From contig NZ_BBXD01000010.1 of the NCBI RefSeq assembly GCF_001570545.1, forward strand, positions 1 through 64,000: 64,000 bases of DNA. The letters run 5' to 3'. A program made the position numbers and the translations under genes. This DNA comes from Herbidospora mongoliensis (GTDB lineage Bacteria; Actinomycetota; Actinomycetes; Streptosporangiales; Streptosporangiaceae). Positions within the stretch are counted from its first letter, which is position 1, and every line of letters starts with the position of its first letter. The notes under the pieces were generated by a model. It was not told the origin of the DNA and did not search any database. It worked only from the letters and a program-made list of their open reading frames with translations. This document shows, piece after piece, positions 53,308 to 61,006 of the stretch.

Positions 53308-53507
53308 CAGCCGTGATCTTTGTGGCTGAAGGGATGCCTGAGCTCCGCTTATGGCGCTGAGTCATGGAGATGTCACTGTGATGCGAATGACCTTCTGTTG
53401 ATGGGCTTGTCAATGAGCCTGAAGGGGTAGAAGCGCAGCTCTGGCCCCCCGGCGCGTGAGGGCAAAAGCGCGTAGGAAACCACAGGTTCCTGGGAAGACC
53501 CTGTGAA

Positions 53508-53523
53508 TGTGATGTAAATCACA
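53508..53523 (-). promoter_or_regulatory. CRP/FNR-type palindrome upstream of P6
   Basis: TGTGATGTAAATCACA, the same 16-mer as before P3, P4 and P5, with the shared CACAGGGTCTTCCC flank seen also at P5. Confidence 0.7.
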
Positions 53524-53554
53524 TGAGATCAATGGAACCGGGCGCGAACAGCAA

Positions 53555-53581
53555 AAGGCCCGGCCGTGACGGCCGGGCCTT
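53555..53581 (-). terminator. terminator after P7
   Basis: Perfect 12-bp stem AAGGCCCGGCCG/CGGCCGGGCCTT with a TGA loop. Confidence 0.88.
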
Positions 53582-53596
53582 CGCATCGCTAGGGGA

Positions 53597-54796
53597 CTAC
53601 GCGATCGAGCCGCTCCACAGGTTCGCGGCGGCCTTGTAGACGCTGTAGGTCTCACCGTCGAAGTAGGGCGAGACCGACGTGTCGATGCGCTTGTTACCGT
53701 CGGTGTCAGAAACGCCGCTCGTCAGGCCGTTGAGGTAGCCGAGACGGCGGGTGCTCTTGTACTGCGAGAGCCACGCCGAACCGAGCGAGCCCTCACCGGT
53801 GAACGACGACTTGACGCCGATCAGCTCTTCGGCCTTCACGGCAGACGCCTTCGCCTTGAAGGTCTTGCCGTAGCTCCACTTGAGCGTGTGGCCGGTGTAG
53901 GCGTGGTTGCCGTCCGGGTGCGAGCCACTCGGGTAACCGAACACGTAGACCGAGGAGCCGATCTTCTGGTTGTAGGCCAGGCCCTGGCCGCCGACGTTGT
54001 CGCCGAGGCGACCGGCGTCGGTGAAGCGGACCACGTAGTACTTGCCCTTGACCGCGCCCGGCGAGCGGATTTCCTTGCTGTAGGTCTCCCACTCGGACTT
54101 GGAGACTTCCTTGGTGTTCTCGGTCCGCATCCACTTCGCGAACTCGCTGCCCTTGGCGGGCAGGCCCGAGGAAGGGGCCTTGAGGCCGTTGTAGACGGTG
54201 ACGAACGCGTAGTTGCGGTCGCCGTCCTCGTAGACGTCGAAGTCGTAGTGGGTGTAGGCGGTCTTGCCGACGTAGATGCCCCAGGGGGTCTTGCCCTGGT
54301 AGTAGCCGGGGACGAAGGCCCAGTAGTCGAGGGTGGCCTTGTTGGTCTCGGTGTCGTAGACACAGCTGCCGGCGGTGGCGACCAGGTTCTTGTACTTCGA
54401 CTGCAGCGAGGTGGCGGTGCACCAGTGCGGCTTGCCGTCGCCGCCGCGGAAGAAGACCTTGCCGGTGGTGCGGGGGAGGTTCACGTTCTTGGACGACCCG
54501 GCGGGCTTGGACTCGTCGCCGATGGCGGGGACCGTTCCAGCCTTCCCGTCGGCGGCGGGGCCACCGGTCGAGACGTGCTTGCTGACCTTGAGGGTCGTCT
54601 CGGCGTCGTAGGGCGTCGAGCCGACCAGGTTCGCGTACTTGTTGGCGAACCAGTAGGCGACGACGTTCTTCGCCGCGAGGGAGGTCTTGGCCAGCGGGTC
54701 GCTCGCCACGTCGCCCGCCGCCGAAGCGGGCTGGGTGACGAGGGCGGAGGCCAGCAGGCCGGCTGCGACGCCGGTGAGGGCGAGGGTGCGCTTCAA
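53597..54796 (-). CDS. P7: secreted trypsin-fold pseudoprotease, whole triad lost
   Basis: A 399-residue exported protein, signal peptide 1-27. Ser144 replaces His (VATAGSC), Asn195 replaces Asp (DRNYAFV) and Leu338 replaces Ser (GEGSLGSAW); loop cysteines are Ser (KWSYGKT, VKSSFTG). The insert (about 203-258) begins APSSGLPAKGSEF and shares VSKSEW with P8, so P7 links the P3-P6 group to P8. The TTG at 54796 is chosen: it aligns with the MKRTLAL starts of the paralogues and GGAG lies 5 nt upstream. The leader block is shortened here, leaving only part (AACGCATGGAGC). Confidence 0.88.
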   Translation of the reverse strand: MKRTLALTGVAAGLLASALVTQPASAAGDVASDPLAKTSLAAKNVVAYWFANKYANLVGSTPYDAETTLKVSKHVSTGGPAADGKAGTVPAIGDESKPAGSSKNVNLPRTTGKVFFRGGDGKPHWCTATSLQSKYKNLVATAGSCVYDTETNKATLDYWAFVPGYYQGKTPWGIYVGKTAYTHYDFDVYEDGDRNYAFVTVYNGLKAPSSGLPAKGSEFAKWMRTENTKEVSKSEWETYSKEIRSPGAVKGKYYVVRFTDAGRLGDNVGGQGLAYNQKIGSSVYVFGYPSGSHPDGNHAYTGHTLKWSYGKTFKAKASAVKAEELIGVKSSFTGEGSLGSAWLSQYKSTRRLGYLNGLTSGVSDTDGNKRIDTSVSPYFDGETYSVYKAAANLWSGSIA

Positions 54797-54945
54797 GGGT
54801 GCTCCATGCGTTGGTAAAGGATTCGTCAGGACAGTACGTGGGATGTCACGCATGTCCAAAGCGCCTTCACCGGGCTATTGGGGCTCTTGTGCACATGTTG
54901 CCGCAGGTGGGGACTTTACTGGAGGTGGTCGAATCGTGATCATGG

Positions 54946-54961
54946 TGTGACGCAGATCACA
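54946..54961 (-). promoter_or_regulatory. CRP/FNR-type palindrome upstream of P7
   Basis: TGTGACGCAGATCACA fits TGTGA-N6-TCACA with one change in the second half (ATCACA kept). It lies about 150 nt before the start. Confidence 0.6.
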
Positions 54962-55017
54962 AAAAATGATGGCACCGAAATCCGGCTATCTGCGTCTAAT
55001 TCCTCTTGGCATGAAAA

Positions 55018-55045
55018 CGGGCCCAGCCGTGAACGGCCAGGCCCG
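55018..55045 (-). terminator. terminator after P8
   Basis: A 12-bp stem with two G-U pairs (CGGGCCTGGCCG/CGGCTGGGCCCG on the minus strand), followed by TTTTCATG. Confidence 0.75.
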
Positions 55046-55061
55046 GGTGCTCGTGGAGGCG

Positions 55062-56255
55062 TCAGGCGATCGAACCCGACCAGAGGTTCGCCGCGTGCTT
55101 GTAGATGCCGTAGGTCTCGCCGTCGAAGTAGGGCGAGAGGCTGACGTCGATGCGGTCGTTGCCGTCGGTGTCGGACACCGCGGCGGTGACGCCGTTCAGG
55201 TAGCCCTTGCGGCTGGTGTTGCTGTACTTGAACATCCAGGCCGAACCCGAGGAACCCTCACCGGTGAAGCTGCACTTCACGCCGAGCAGTTCCTCCGCCT
55301 TGATCTCCGGCGCGGAGGCCGGGAACGTGGTGCCGTAGCACCACTTCTGGGTCTGGCCGGTGTAGGCGTGGTTGCCGTCGGGGTGCGAGCCGCTCGGGTA
55401 GCCGAAGACGTAGTCCTTGACGTTCTTCTTCTGGTTGTACGCGAAGCCCTGGCCGCCCACGTTGTCGCCCAGGCGACCGGCGTCGACGAACTTCCAGATG
55501 TAGTACTTGGAGCCGATCTTCTTCGTGTACTTGCTGACGATCCACGGGTAGGTGCCGTAGGAGCGGTACTTGTCCCACTCGCTCTTGGAGACCTTCTTCC
55601 AGTCACCGTCGAGCGGGCCGCCGTCATGGGGCGCCTTGAGGCCGTTGTAGACGGTGACGAAGGCGTAGTCGCGGTCGAAGTCCTCGTAGACGTCGAAGTC
55701 GTAGTGGGTGAAGGCCTGCTTGCCGACGTAGACGCCGTAGGGGGTCTTGCCCTGGTAGAAGGCCGGGACGAACACCCAGTACTTCAGGGTCGCGGCGTTG
55801 GACTCCACGTCGTAGACGCAGTGACCGGCGGTGGCGACCAGGTTCTTGTACTTCGACTGGAGCGAGGTGGCCGTGCACCAGCGGGGGTTCTTGTCGTCGT
55901 CCAGGAAGAAGACCTTGCCGGTGGTGCGGGGCAGGTTGACGTTCTTGGACGTGGTGGCGCCGGCGCCGCCGATCGGGGCGACCAGGCCGGGCTTGCCGTC
56001 GGCGGACGGGCCGCCCTTCGACAGGTGCTTGGCGACGACCTTCGTCTCGACGTCGTAGGGGGTGGCGGCGTTCAGGTTGGCCTTGGCCTGGCCGTACCAG
56101 AAGGCGACGACGTTCCACGCGGCGATGCCGCTGCCCGCCAGGGGGTCGGACGCTTCGTCGGGGGCGGCGCTGGCCGCGGACGGGACGGCCAGGCCCGCGC
56201 CGAGGAGACCGGCGGTCGCGCCGAGGAGGGCGAGGTGCTTCGCTCGGGATCGCAT
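55062..56255 (-). CDS. P8: secreted trypsin-like protease, triad intact, variant Ser loop
   Basis: A 397-residue exported protein, signal peptide 1-30. His145 (VATAGHC), Asp196 (DRDYAFV) and Ser336 are present, the last in GEGSSGSAW rather than the GxSGGPW of P2, P9 and P10. The loop cysteines remain (KWCYGTT, VKCSFTG). It thus has the loop shape of the pseudoproteases P3-P7 but a working residue set, and looks like the closest active relative of that group. The insert spans about 206-256. Ca-type loop DTDGNDRID. GGAGCATCTCTG precedes the ATG. Confidence 0.9.
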   Translation of the reverse strand: MRSRAKHLALLGATAGLLGAGLAVPSAASAAPDEASDPLAGSGIAAWNVVAFWYGQAKANLNAATPYDVETKVVAKHLSKGGPSADGKPGLVAPIGGAGATTSKNVNLPRTTGKVFFLDDDKNPRWCTATSLQSKYKNLVATAGHCVYDVESNAATLKYWVFVPAFYQGKTPYGVYVGKQAFTHYDFDVYEDFDRDYAFVTVYNGLKAPHDGGPLDGDWKKVSKSEWDKYRSYGTYPWIVSKYTKKIGSKYYIWKFVDAGRLGDNVGGQGFAYNQKKNVKDYVFGYPSGSHPDGNHAYTGQTQKWCYGTTFPASAPEIKAEELLGVKCSFTGEGSSGSAWMFKYSNTSRKGYLNGVTAAVSDTDGNDRIDVSLSPYFDGETYGIYKHAANLWSGSIA

Positions 56256-56346
56256 CAGAGATGCTCCTTCATTACAGAGGGTGTGCTGTGATGAAGGTAG
56301 ATTCCTGCGCTTTATCTCTGCTTTATTCGCGCTTGCAGGGCGCTAT

Positions 56347-57462
56347 CTAGCTGGTCGCCTGCTTGGCGGCCTGCTGGTAGACCCGCGCGGTGATCACGTT
56401 GAAGTAGGGGGAGGACGCCGCGTCGAGCTTGCCGTCGGCGTCGATGTTCCACGTGAGGCTGGTCACGCCGTTGAGGAACCCGGTCTTCTTCACCGGGTTC
56501 CAGCCCAGCACCCACGGGCCGCCGCTCGCGCCCGCCGTGAACGGGCACGGGTTCAGCAGCACCCCGTTCTCCAGGAGATAGGTGGGGGCCGAGGCGGGGG
56601 TGGCGGTGGTCGTGCCGGAACAGGACCGGACGGTCTGGCCGTCGAAGGGGCGGGAGCCGTCGGGGTGGGCGCCGGCCGGGTAGCCGAACACCGACACCGG
56701 GCGTGAGCGGCCCTTCGTCGAGGAGAACTGGAAGGCGCCGACCTTGTCCTCGAGGCGGCCGCCCTGCACGCGCTGGGCGCCCTTCCAGGTGAAGCCCCGG
56801 TAGACGGTGACGAAGGCGTAGTCGCGGTCGTAGTCGCCGGCGCCCGAGAAGTCTTCATGCAGATAGAGGGTGTGACCGATGTAGATGCCGGCGTCGGTGG
56901 AGCCGTTCGCGTAGGACGGGATGAAGATCCAGTTCTCCACGGGCTTGTTCTGGCCCAGTGACCAGCCGCAGTGGCCGGCCGTGGCGACCAGGTTGCGGTT
57001 CTTGGAGTGGACGACCGAGCCCGAGCACCAATATTCCTTGTCGTCCAGCTTGAAGAAGACCTTGCCGACCATCGGCTGAGGGGAGGCGGCGGCGGCTTGG
57101 GCCGGGGCGCTGAGGAGGGCCGTGTCCTCGGAGAGTTCGGCCATCGAGGGAGTCTGCTTCACGCCCGCCGACGGCTTGGAGGCCGGGACGTAGGTGCTGG
57201 CCTCCTTCAGCCGCGCGGGCGTCCAGTAGGCGGCCACCTTCTGCATGTCGGCGCCGACCGCGGCGAGCGGGTAGCCCATCACGCCCTTGCCGAAGTGCTT
57301 CTCCGGCGGTGGCGCGGCCTCCTGCGCGGAGACCTCCATCAGGGGCGCGGACCGCGGCGCGGTGGCGGCCGGCGCGATGGCGGGGTTCCAGGCCGAGAGC
57401 AGCGCGGCGGCACCCAGCGCGACGGCGACGCCGCCCGCTGCAAGGGTGATCCGCCTGGACAT
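56347..57462 (-). CDS. P9: secreted trypsin-like serine protease, triad intact, divergent
   Basis: A 371-residue exported protein with a longer N-terminal region (signal peptide about 1-35, then a Pro/Ala-rich and pro-like segment to about 130). His164 (VATAGHC), Asp214 (DRDYAFV) and Ser313 (AGASGGPW) form the triad. It lacks the YYQG and DAGRLGDNVGG signatures of the others (here GGRLEDKVGAFQF), and the final YFDGETY motif reads YFNVITA. The Ca-type loop (DADGKLD) is shorter. It is an early branch of the array. The spacer to P8 is short (91 nt) and shows no clear terminator. Confidence 0.88.
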   Translation of the reverse strand: MSRRITLAAGGVAVALGAAALLSAWNPAIAPAATAPRSAPLMEVSAQEAAPPPEKHFGKGVMGYPLAAVGADMQKVAAYWTPARLKEASTYVPASKPSAGVKQTPSMAELSEDTALLSAPAQAAAASPQPMVGKVFFKLDDKEYWCSGSVVHSKNRNLVATAGHCGWSLGQNKPVENWIFIPSYANGSTDAGIYIGHTLYLHEDFSGAGDYDRDYAFVTVYRGFTWKGAQRVQGGRLEDKVGAFQFSSTKGRSRPVSVFGYPAGAHPDGSRPFDGQTVRSCSGTTTATPASAPTYLLENGVLLNPCPFTAGASGGPWVLGWNPVKKTGFLNGVTSLTWNIDADGKLDAASSPYFNVITARVYQQAAKQATS

Positions 57463-57637
57463 GGGGCCTCTCGGGTGTCTCGCGTGACGGAGGTATCGAT
57501 CGTAAGGCGTGATTTTTCCAGATCACCAGTGACCAGGCACAGGTTCTTGGCTGTCTCGTTATCAATTCGAGGGAACCGATCTGGTCCCTTTGGCGTCCGA
57601 GTACACCGGTCCCAGGCTACGGCCCGTGTAAAAAGCA

Positions 57638-57672
57638 GGTGCCCGGGAGACGAGGATCGTCTCCCGGGCACC
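57638..57672 (-). terminator. terminator after P10
   Basis: A perfect 16-bp stem (GGTGCCCGGGAGACGA with its complement) and a GGA loop, with a T-run on the minus strand side. Confidence 0.92.
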
Positions 57673-57688
57673 GGTGCTTCATGGCCGT

Positions 57689-58798
57689 TTACGCAGTCCA
57701 GCGGTTCGCCGCGACCTTGTAGACGTCGTAGGTCTCGCTGTTGAAGTAGGGCGAGGAGAGCCGGTCGTACCGGTCGTTGCCGTCGGTGTCCCAGGCGATG
57801 CTGTTGACGCCGTAGAGGTAACCGGTGCGGGTCTTGCTCTTGTAGTTCCACAGCAGCGGGCCGCCGCTGGCGCCGGCGGTCATGCCGCACTTGATGCCGA
57901 CGTGCTCCTGCACGTTGAACTTCGGCGCGGCCGGCATGGAGGCGGTCTGGCCGTAGCACCACTTCATCGTCTTGCCCGTGAACGGACGGTCGCCGTCCGG
58001 GTGGGGGCCGGCCGGGTAGCCGAAGGAGAAGACGTTGGTCTTGGTGCTGCGGTTCCAGGTGAAGCCCTGGCCGCCGACGTTGTCACCGAGGCGGCCGACG
58101 GCGGTCTTCACGAGCTTGTACTTGCCGTCCACCTTCTCCCAGCTGGCCTTGTAGCCGGAGGCGACGTTGACGAACGCGTAGTCGTAGTCGAAGTCCTCCT
58201 TGACCACGAAGTCGTCGTGCGCCTGGTACCAGGTGGCGGGGTAGATGCCGTAGGGGGCCTTGCCGTCCCACGCCTGCGTGCCGTCCCAGTACGACGGGAT
58301 GAAAACCCAGTTGTCGTAGAAGCGGTTGCTGGCCGGGTCGTACACACAGTGCCCGGCGGTGGCCACGACGTTGCGGAACTTGCCCTGGATGGACGTGCCG
58401 GAGCAGTACTTCCAGTTCTTCGGGTCCAGCGGGTTCTTGCCCGGCAGGGTGAAGAAGACCCGGCCGACGGTGTTGGGCAGGTTGACCTGCTTGGTGGCCG
58501 GGGTGGCCTTCTTCTCGCCGCCGATCGGCGGGACCACTCCGGCCTTGCCGTCGGGCTCGGCGTTGCTCGGGCGGCCCGAGCCAATCACCGCGTTGCCCAG
58601 CTCTTCGGTGCGGTCCTTCGCGGCGCGGAGCCGGTCGGGGGTCCAGAAGTTCGCCGCGGCGGCGGCCGTGGTGGGGGCCGCCTTCTGGGTGACGTCGCTG
58701 GGGGCCGTGGCCGTGGCCGAGGAGGCCGTGCCCACCGCGCCGAACGCGATGAGCGCGCCGGCCAGCGGGATGGAGAGGCGTCGTGCTCGGGAGATCAT
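57689..58798 (-). CDS. P10: secreted trypsin-like serine protease, triad intact
   Basis: A 369-residue exported protein, signal peptide about 1-30. His150 (VATAGHC), Asp206 (DYDYAFV) and Ser311 (AGASGGPL) are present, and loop cysteines too (KWCYGQT, IKCGMTA). It carries GRLGDNVGGQGFTWNR and a Ca-type loop DTDGNDRYD, but its middle part differs (WDGTQAWDGKAPYGIY in place of YYQGKTPWGVY). The insert after the Asp strand is short. It is the promoter-distal edge of the array in coordinates and the first to be transcribed in order. AAAGGAC precedes the ATG. Confidence 0.9.
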   Translation of the reverse strand: MISRARRLSIPLAGALIAFGAVGTASSATATAPSDVTQKAAPTTAAAAANFWTPDRLRAAKDRTEELGNAVIGSGRPSNAEPDGKAGVVPPIGGEKKATPATKQVNLPNTVGRVFFTLPGKNPLDPKNWKYCSGTSIQGKFRNVVATAGHCVYDPASNRFYDNWVFIPSYWDGTQAWDGKAPYGIYPATWYQAHDDFVVKEDFDYDYAFVNVASGYKASWEKVDGKYKLVKTAVGRLGDNVGGQGFTWNRSTKTNVFSFGYPAGPHPDGDRPFTGKTMKWCYGQTASMPAAPKFNVQEHVGIKCGMTAGASGGPLLWNYKSKTRTGYLYGVNSIAWDTDGNDRYDRLSSPYFNSETYDVYKVAANRWTA

Positions 58799-59061
58799 CG
58801 AAGTCCTTTCCGTTGGGACGAATTGAGGGTGCGTCCCAAATACGTGGAAACAGCTCCGAACGTTAATGACGCGATCACGGGTAACGCCTCAGATATAACG
58901 AGAGCACTGGGTCAATTGGCCTTACCGTTATTCATGCGCTGCTGTTATGAATGACGTTTCCGCAGGTGATCCCTGGTTTGCCAATTCGGTTTACGTATTA
59001 TTCGCGGCGGGTTTCGATCCCTTTCGTCACTCTCGTAACAGGGGTCGGGTAATGTTCTGCC

Positions 59062-60024
59062 ATGATCGCAGTCACGGCATCGCAGACCGATCCGAACGAC
59101 CCGCTGAAGGGTCTGACCGTGGGCGAGCGGCCCGAGCCCGCAGTCCCCGACGGCTGGACCACGGTGACGGTCCGGGCCACCGCGCTCAACCACCACGACG
59201 TGTTCACCCTCCGCGGGATCGGCATCAGTCCCGACCGGCTGCCGATGACGCTCGGGTGCGACGCGGCGGGTGTCGACGAGGCGGGCAACGAGGTCATCGT
59301 CTACGCGGTGATCGGCGAGCCGGTCAACGGCGACGAGACCCTCGACCCCCGGCGGACGCTGCTGTCCGAACTCCACCAGGGGACCTTCGCCGAGAAGGTC
59401 GTGGTGCCCCGGCGGAACCTGGTGCCCAAACCGGCCGGGCTGAGCTTCGAGCACGCGGCGTGCCTGCCGACGGCGTGGCTGACGGCCTACCGGATGCTCT
59501 TCGAGAAGGCGGGCCTGGAGCCGGGGTCGACGATTCTCGTCCAGGGCGCGGGCGGAGGCGTCTCGACGGCGTTGATCGCGCTCGGCCGGGCGGCCGGACA
59601 TCGCGTCTGGGTGACCAGCCGGTCTGCGGACAAGCGCGACAAGGCGCTGGAACTGGGCGCCGACCGCGCTTTCGAGACCGGGGCGCGGCTGCCCGAGCGG
59701 GTCGACGCCGTGATGGAGAGCGTCGGCGAGGCGACCTGGGACCACTCGATCTCGTCGCTGCGGCCCGGCGGGCGGGTGGTGATCTGTGGCGCGACCAGCG
59801 GAATGGTGGCTCCCACCAAGCTGGCTCAGGTCTTCTTCCTGCAGAAGCAGATCATCGGCTCGACGATGGGCACCCGCGACCAGCTCGAACGGCTCGCCAT
59901 CCTCCTCGACCAGACAGGGGTCCGCCCGCTGGTCGACCGGGTCCTGCCGCTGACGGAGGCCCGCGAGGGCGTGGCGGCCATGGCCGGGGGCGACGTGTTC
60001 GGAAAGATCGTCTTCACTCTCTAG
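59062..60024 (+). CDS. zinc-binding-type MDR oxidoreductase (quinone oxidoreductase-like)
   Basis: A 320-residue medium-chain dehydrogenase/reductase: GroES-like N-terminus (ALNHHDVFTLRGIG, LGCDAAGVDEAGNEVIVY) and an NADP Rossmann domain with VQGAGGGVSTALIALGRAAG. The cysteines of a structural zinc lobe are missing, which points to the quinone-reductase-like, zinc-free branch. Natural substrate unknown. It stands alone with its own terminator, divergent to the P array. Confidence 0.87.
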   Translation: MIAVTASQTDPNDPLKGLTVGERPEPAVPDGWTTVTVRATALNHHDVFTLRGIGISPDRLPMTLGCDAAGVDEAGNEVIVYAVIGEPVNGDETLDPRRTLLSELHQGTFAEKVVVPRRNLVPKPAGLSFEHAACLPTAWLTAYRMLFEKAGLEPGSTILVQGAGGGVSTALIALGRAAGHRVWVTSRSADKRDKALELGADRAFETGARLPERVDAVMESVGEATWDHSISSLRPGGRVVICGATSGMVAPTKLAQVFFLQKQIIGSTMGTRDQLERLAILLDQTGVRPLVDRVLPLTEAREGVAAMAGGDVFGKIVFTL

Positions 60025-60032
60025 GACGAGTG

Positions 60033-60069
60033 GAGCGCCCCGGCCGCCATGACTGTGGCCGGGGCGCTC
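60033..60069. terminator. bidirectional terminator
   Basis: A perfect 13-bp stem GAGCGCCCCGGCC/GGCCGGGGCGCTC with an 11-nt loop between converging genes. Confidence 0.85.
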
Positions 60070-60082
60070 GGCTTGTCTCCGG

Positions 60083-60244
60083 TCAGAGCTTGCCGTAGGC
60101 GGGCGGTGCGGGAGCGGGCGGTTGGCGCAGGTTACGGGGAGGTGCGGAGGCGGCGGGCGGGGCCGGCCAGGCGGAGCCGTAACGGAAGCAGAGAAAAGAC
60201 CATGAGCGGCGCGAGAGGCCGCAGACGACGCAGGGCGCTTCCAC
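60083..60244 (-). CDS. small CxxC protein, 53 residues, function unknown
   Basis: The frame starts with GTG at 60244, six bases after the stop codon of the PadR gene, with TGAGG just upstream. It encodes a CVVCG motif near the N-terminus, an aromatic middle (SWSFLCFRYGSAW) and a Pro/Ala-rich tail ending PAYGKL. Composition and tight spacing favour a real gene in the PadR operon, but no family is recognised and small size limits certainty. Confidence 0.5.
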   Translation of the reverse strand: MEAPCVVCGLSRRSWSFLCFRYGSAWPAPPAASAPPRNLRQPPAPAPPAYGKL

Positions 60245-60250
60245 CGGACC

Positions 60251-61006
60251 TCAGCCGGGGTCGAGGATGGACTTCAGGCGGCTCGCGGTCTCGTCCAGGA
60301 CCGCTTTGCAGGCCGCCAGGTCGGCGTCGCTCAGGCGGGTCTCGGTCGCCTCCGAGCGGATCTCGGCGACGAAGTCGGCCAGGAACTGACCCAGCTGGGC
60401 GTCGTTGGCGGTCGCCTTCGCATCGTCGGCCGAGCCGTTGGGGGGCGTCGGGAAGCCCGTCATGGCCCAGGTGTCGGTCCAGATGCGCTGCCACTCGACC
60501 TTCCAGCGCTCCGACTCGGCCTTCCACTGGTGCTTCTGGCGGGACCACTCCTCTTTCTGGCGGTCGCGCTGGCGCTTCCACTCGTCTCTCGTGTCGCGCG
60601 CGGAGCTCGTCGTGTCGTGGTTGATGTTGCGGGCCATCGTGGTCAGCTCGTGGCGCAGGGAGCGGACCGTCTGGCGGACGTCTTCCTTGACCTCACGGGC
60701 GATGTCCTGGACCGACGCGGTGATCTCGCGCTCCAGGTCGGCCAGTTCGTCGAGGCGCGCGTTCAGTTCGGCGCGGCCCTTGTCGGTCAGGGTGAAGACC
60801 TTCTTGCCGTCGACGACCTCGTGGGTGACCAGGCCCTCCTCCTCCAGCCTGGCCAGGCGCGGGTAGATCGTGCCGGGGGAAGGGGAGTAGACGCCCAGGA
60901 ACCGGTCCTGGAGCAGGCGGATGACCTCGTAGCCGTGGCGGGGGCTCTCCTCCAGCAGCTTGAGCAGGTAGAGCCGGAGCCTGCCGTGGCCGAAGACGGG
61001 ACTCAT
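60251..61006 (-). CDS. PadR-family transcriptional regulator with coiled-coil C-terminus
   Basis: A 251-residue regulator: PadR winged helix (about 5-85; LYLLKLLEESPRHGYEVIRLL, PSPGTIYPRLARLEEEGLV, KKVFTLTDKGRAEL) followed by a long charged coiled-coil (about 88-175, rich in Arg, Lys, Glu and Trp) and a C-terminal helical part. It is coupled to the DUF4097 gene by a four-base overlap, an arrangement often seen with envelope-stress-like DUF4097 proteins. The effector is unknown. Confidence 0.88.
   Translation of the reverse strand: MSPVFGHGRLRLYLLKLLEESPRHGYEVIRLLQDRFLGVYSPSPGTIYPRLARLEEEGLVTHEVVDGKKVFTLTDKGRAELNARLDELADLEREITASVQDIAREVKEDVRQTVRSLRHELTTMARNINHDTTSSARDTRDEWKRQRDRQKEEWSRQKHQWKAESERWKVEWQRIWTDTWAMTGFPTPPNGSADDAKATANDAQLGQFLADFVAEIRSEATETRLSDADLAACKAVLDETASRLKSILDPG

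Larger units (their letters stand above)
44756..58798 (-). repeat. tandem array of ten secreted trypsin-fold paralogues (P1-P10)
   Basis: Ten head-to-tail genes of 361-421 residues share one plan: signal peptide, about 70-residue pro-like segment with a GGPxADxKxGxVxPIG element, a trypsin-like domain starting GKVFF, and an ending YFDGETYxVYKAAAxxWSGSI. They are numbered P1 to P10 by coordinate; transcription runs from P10 towards P1. Intergenic regions of P3 to P6 are also similar to each other, showing duplication of whole gene-plus-promoter units. Confidence 0.9.

Noticed and set aside
47256-54796. Considering P3-P7 as pseudogenes.
   Set aside because: All five have full-length frames, signal peptides, binding sites, promoters and terminators, and strong conservation outside the triad.
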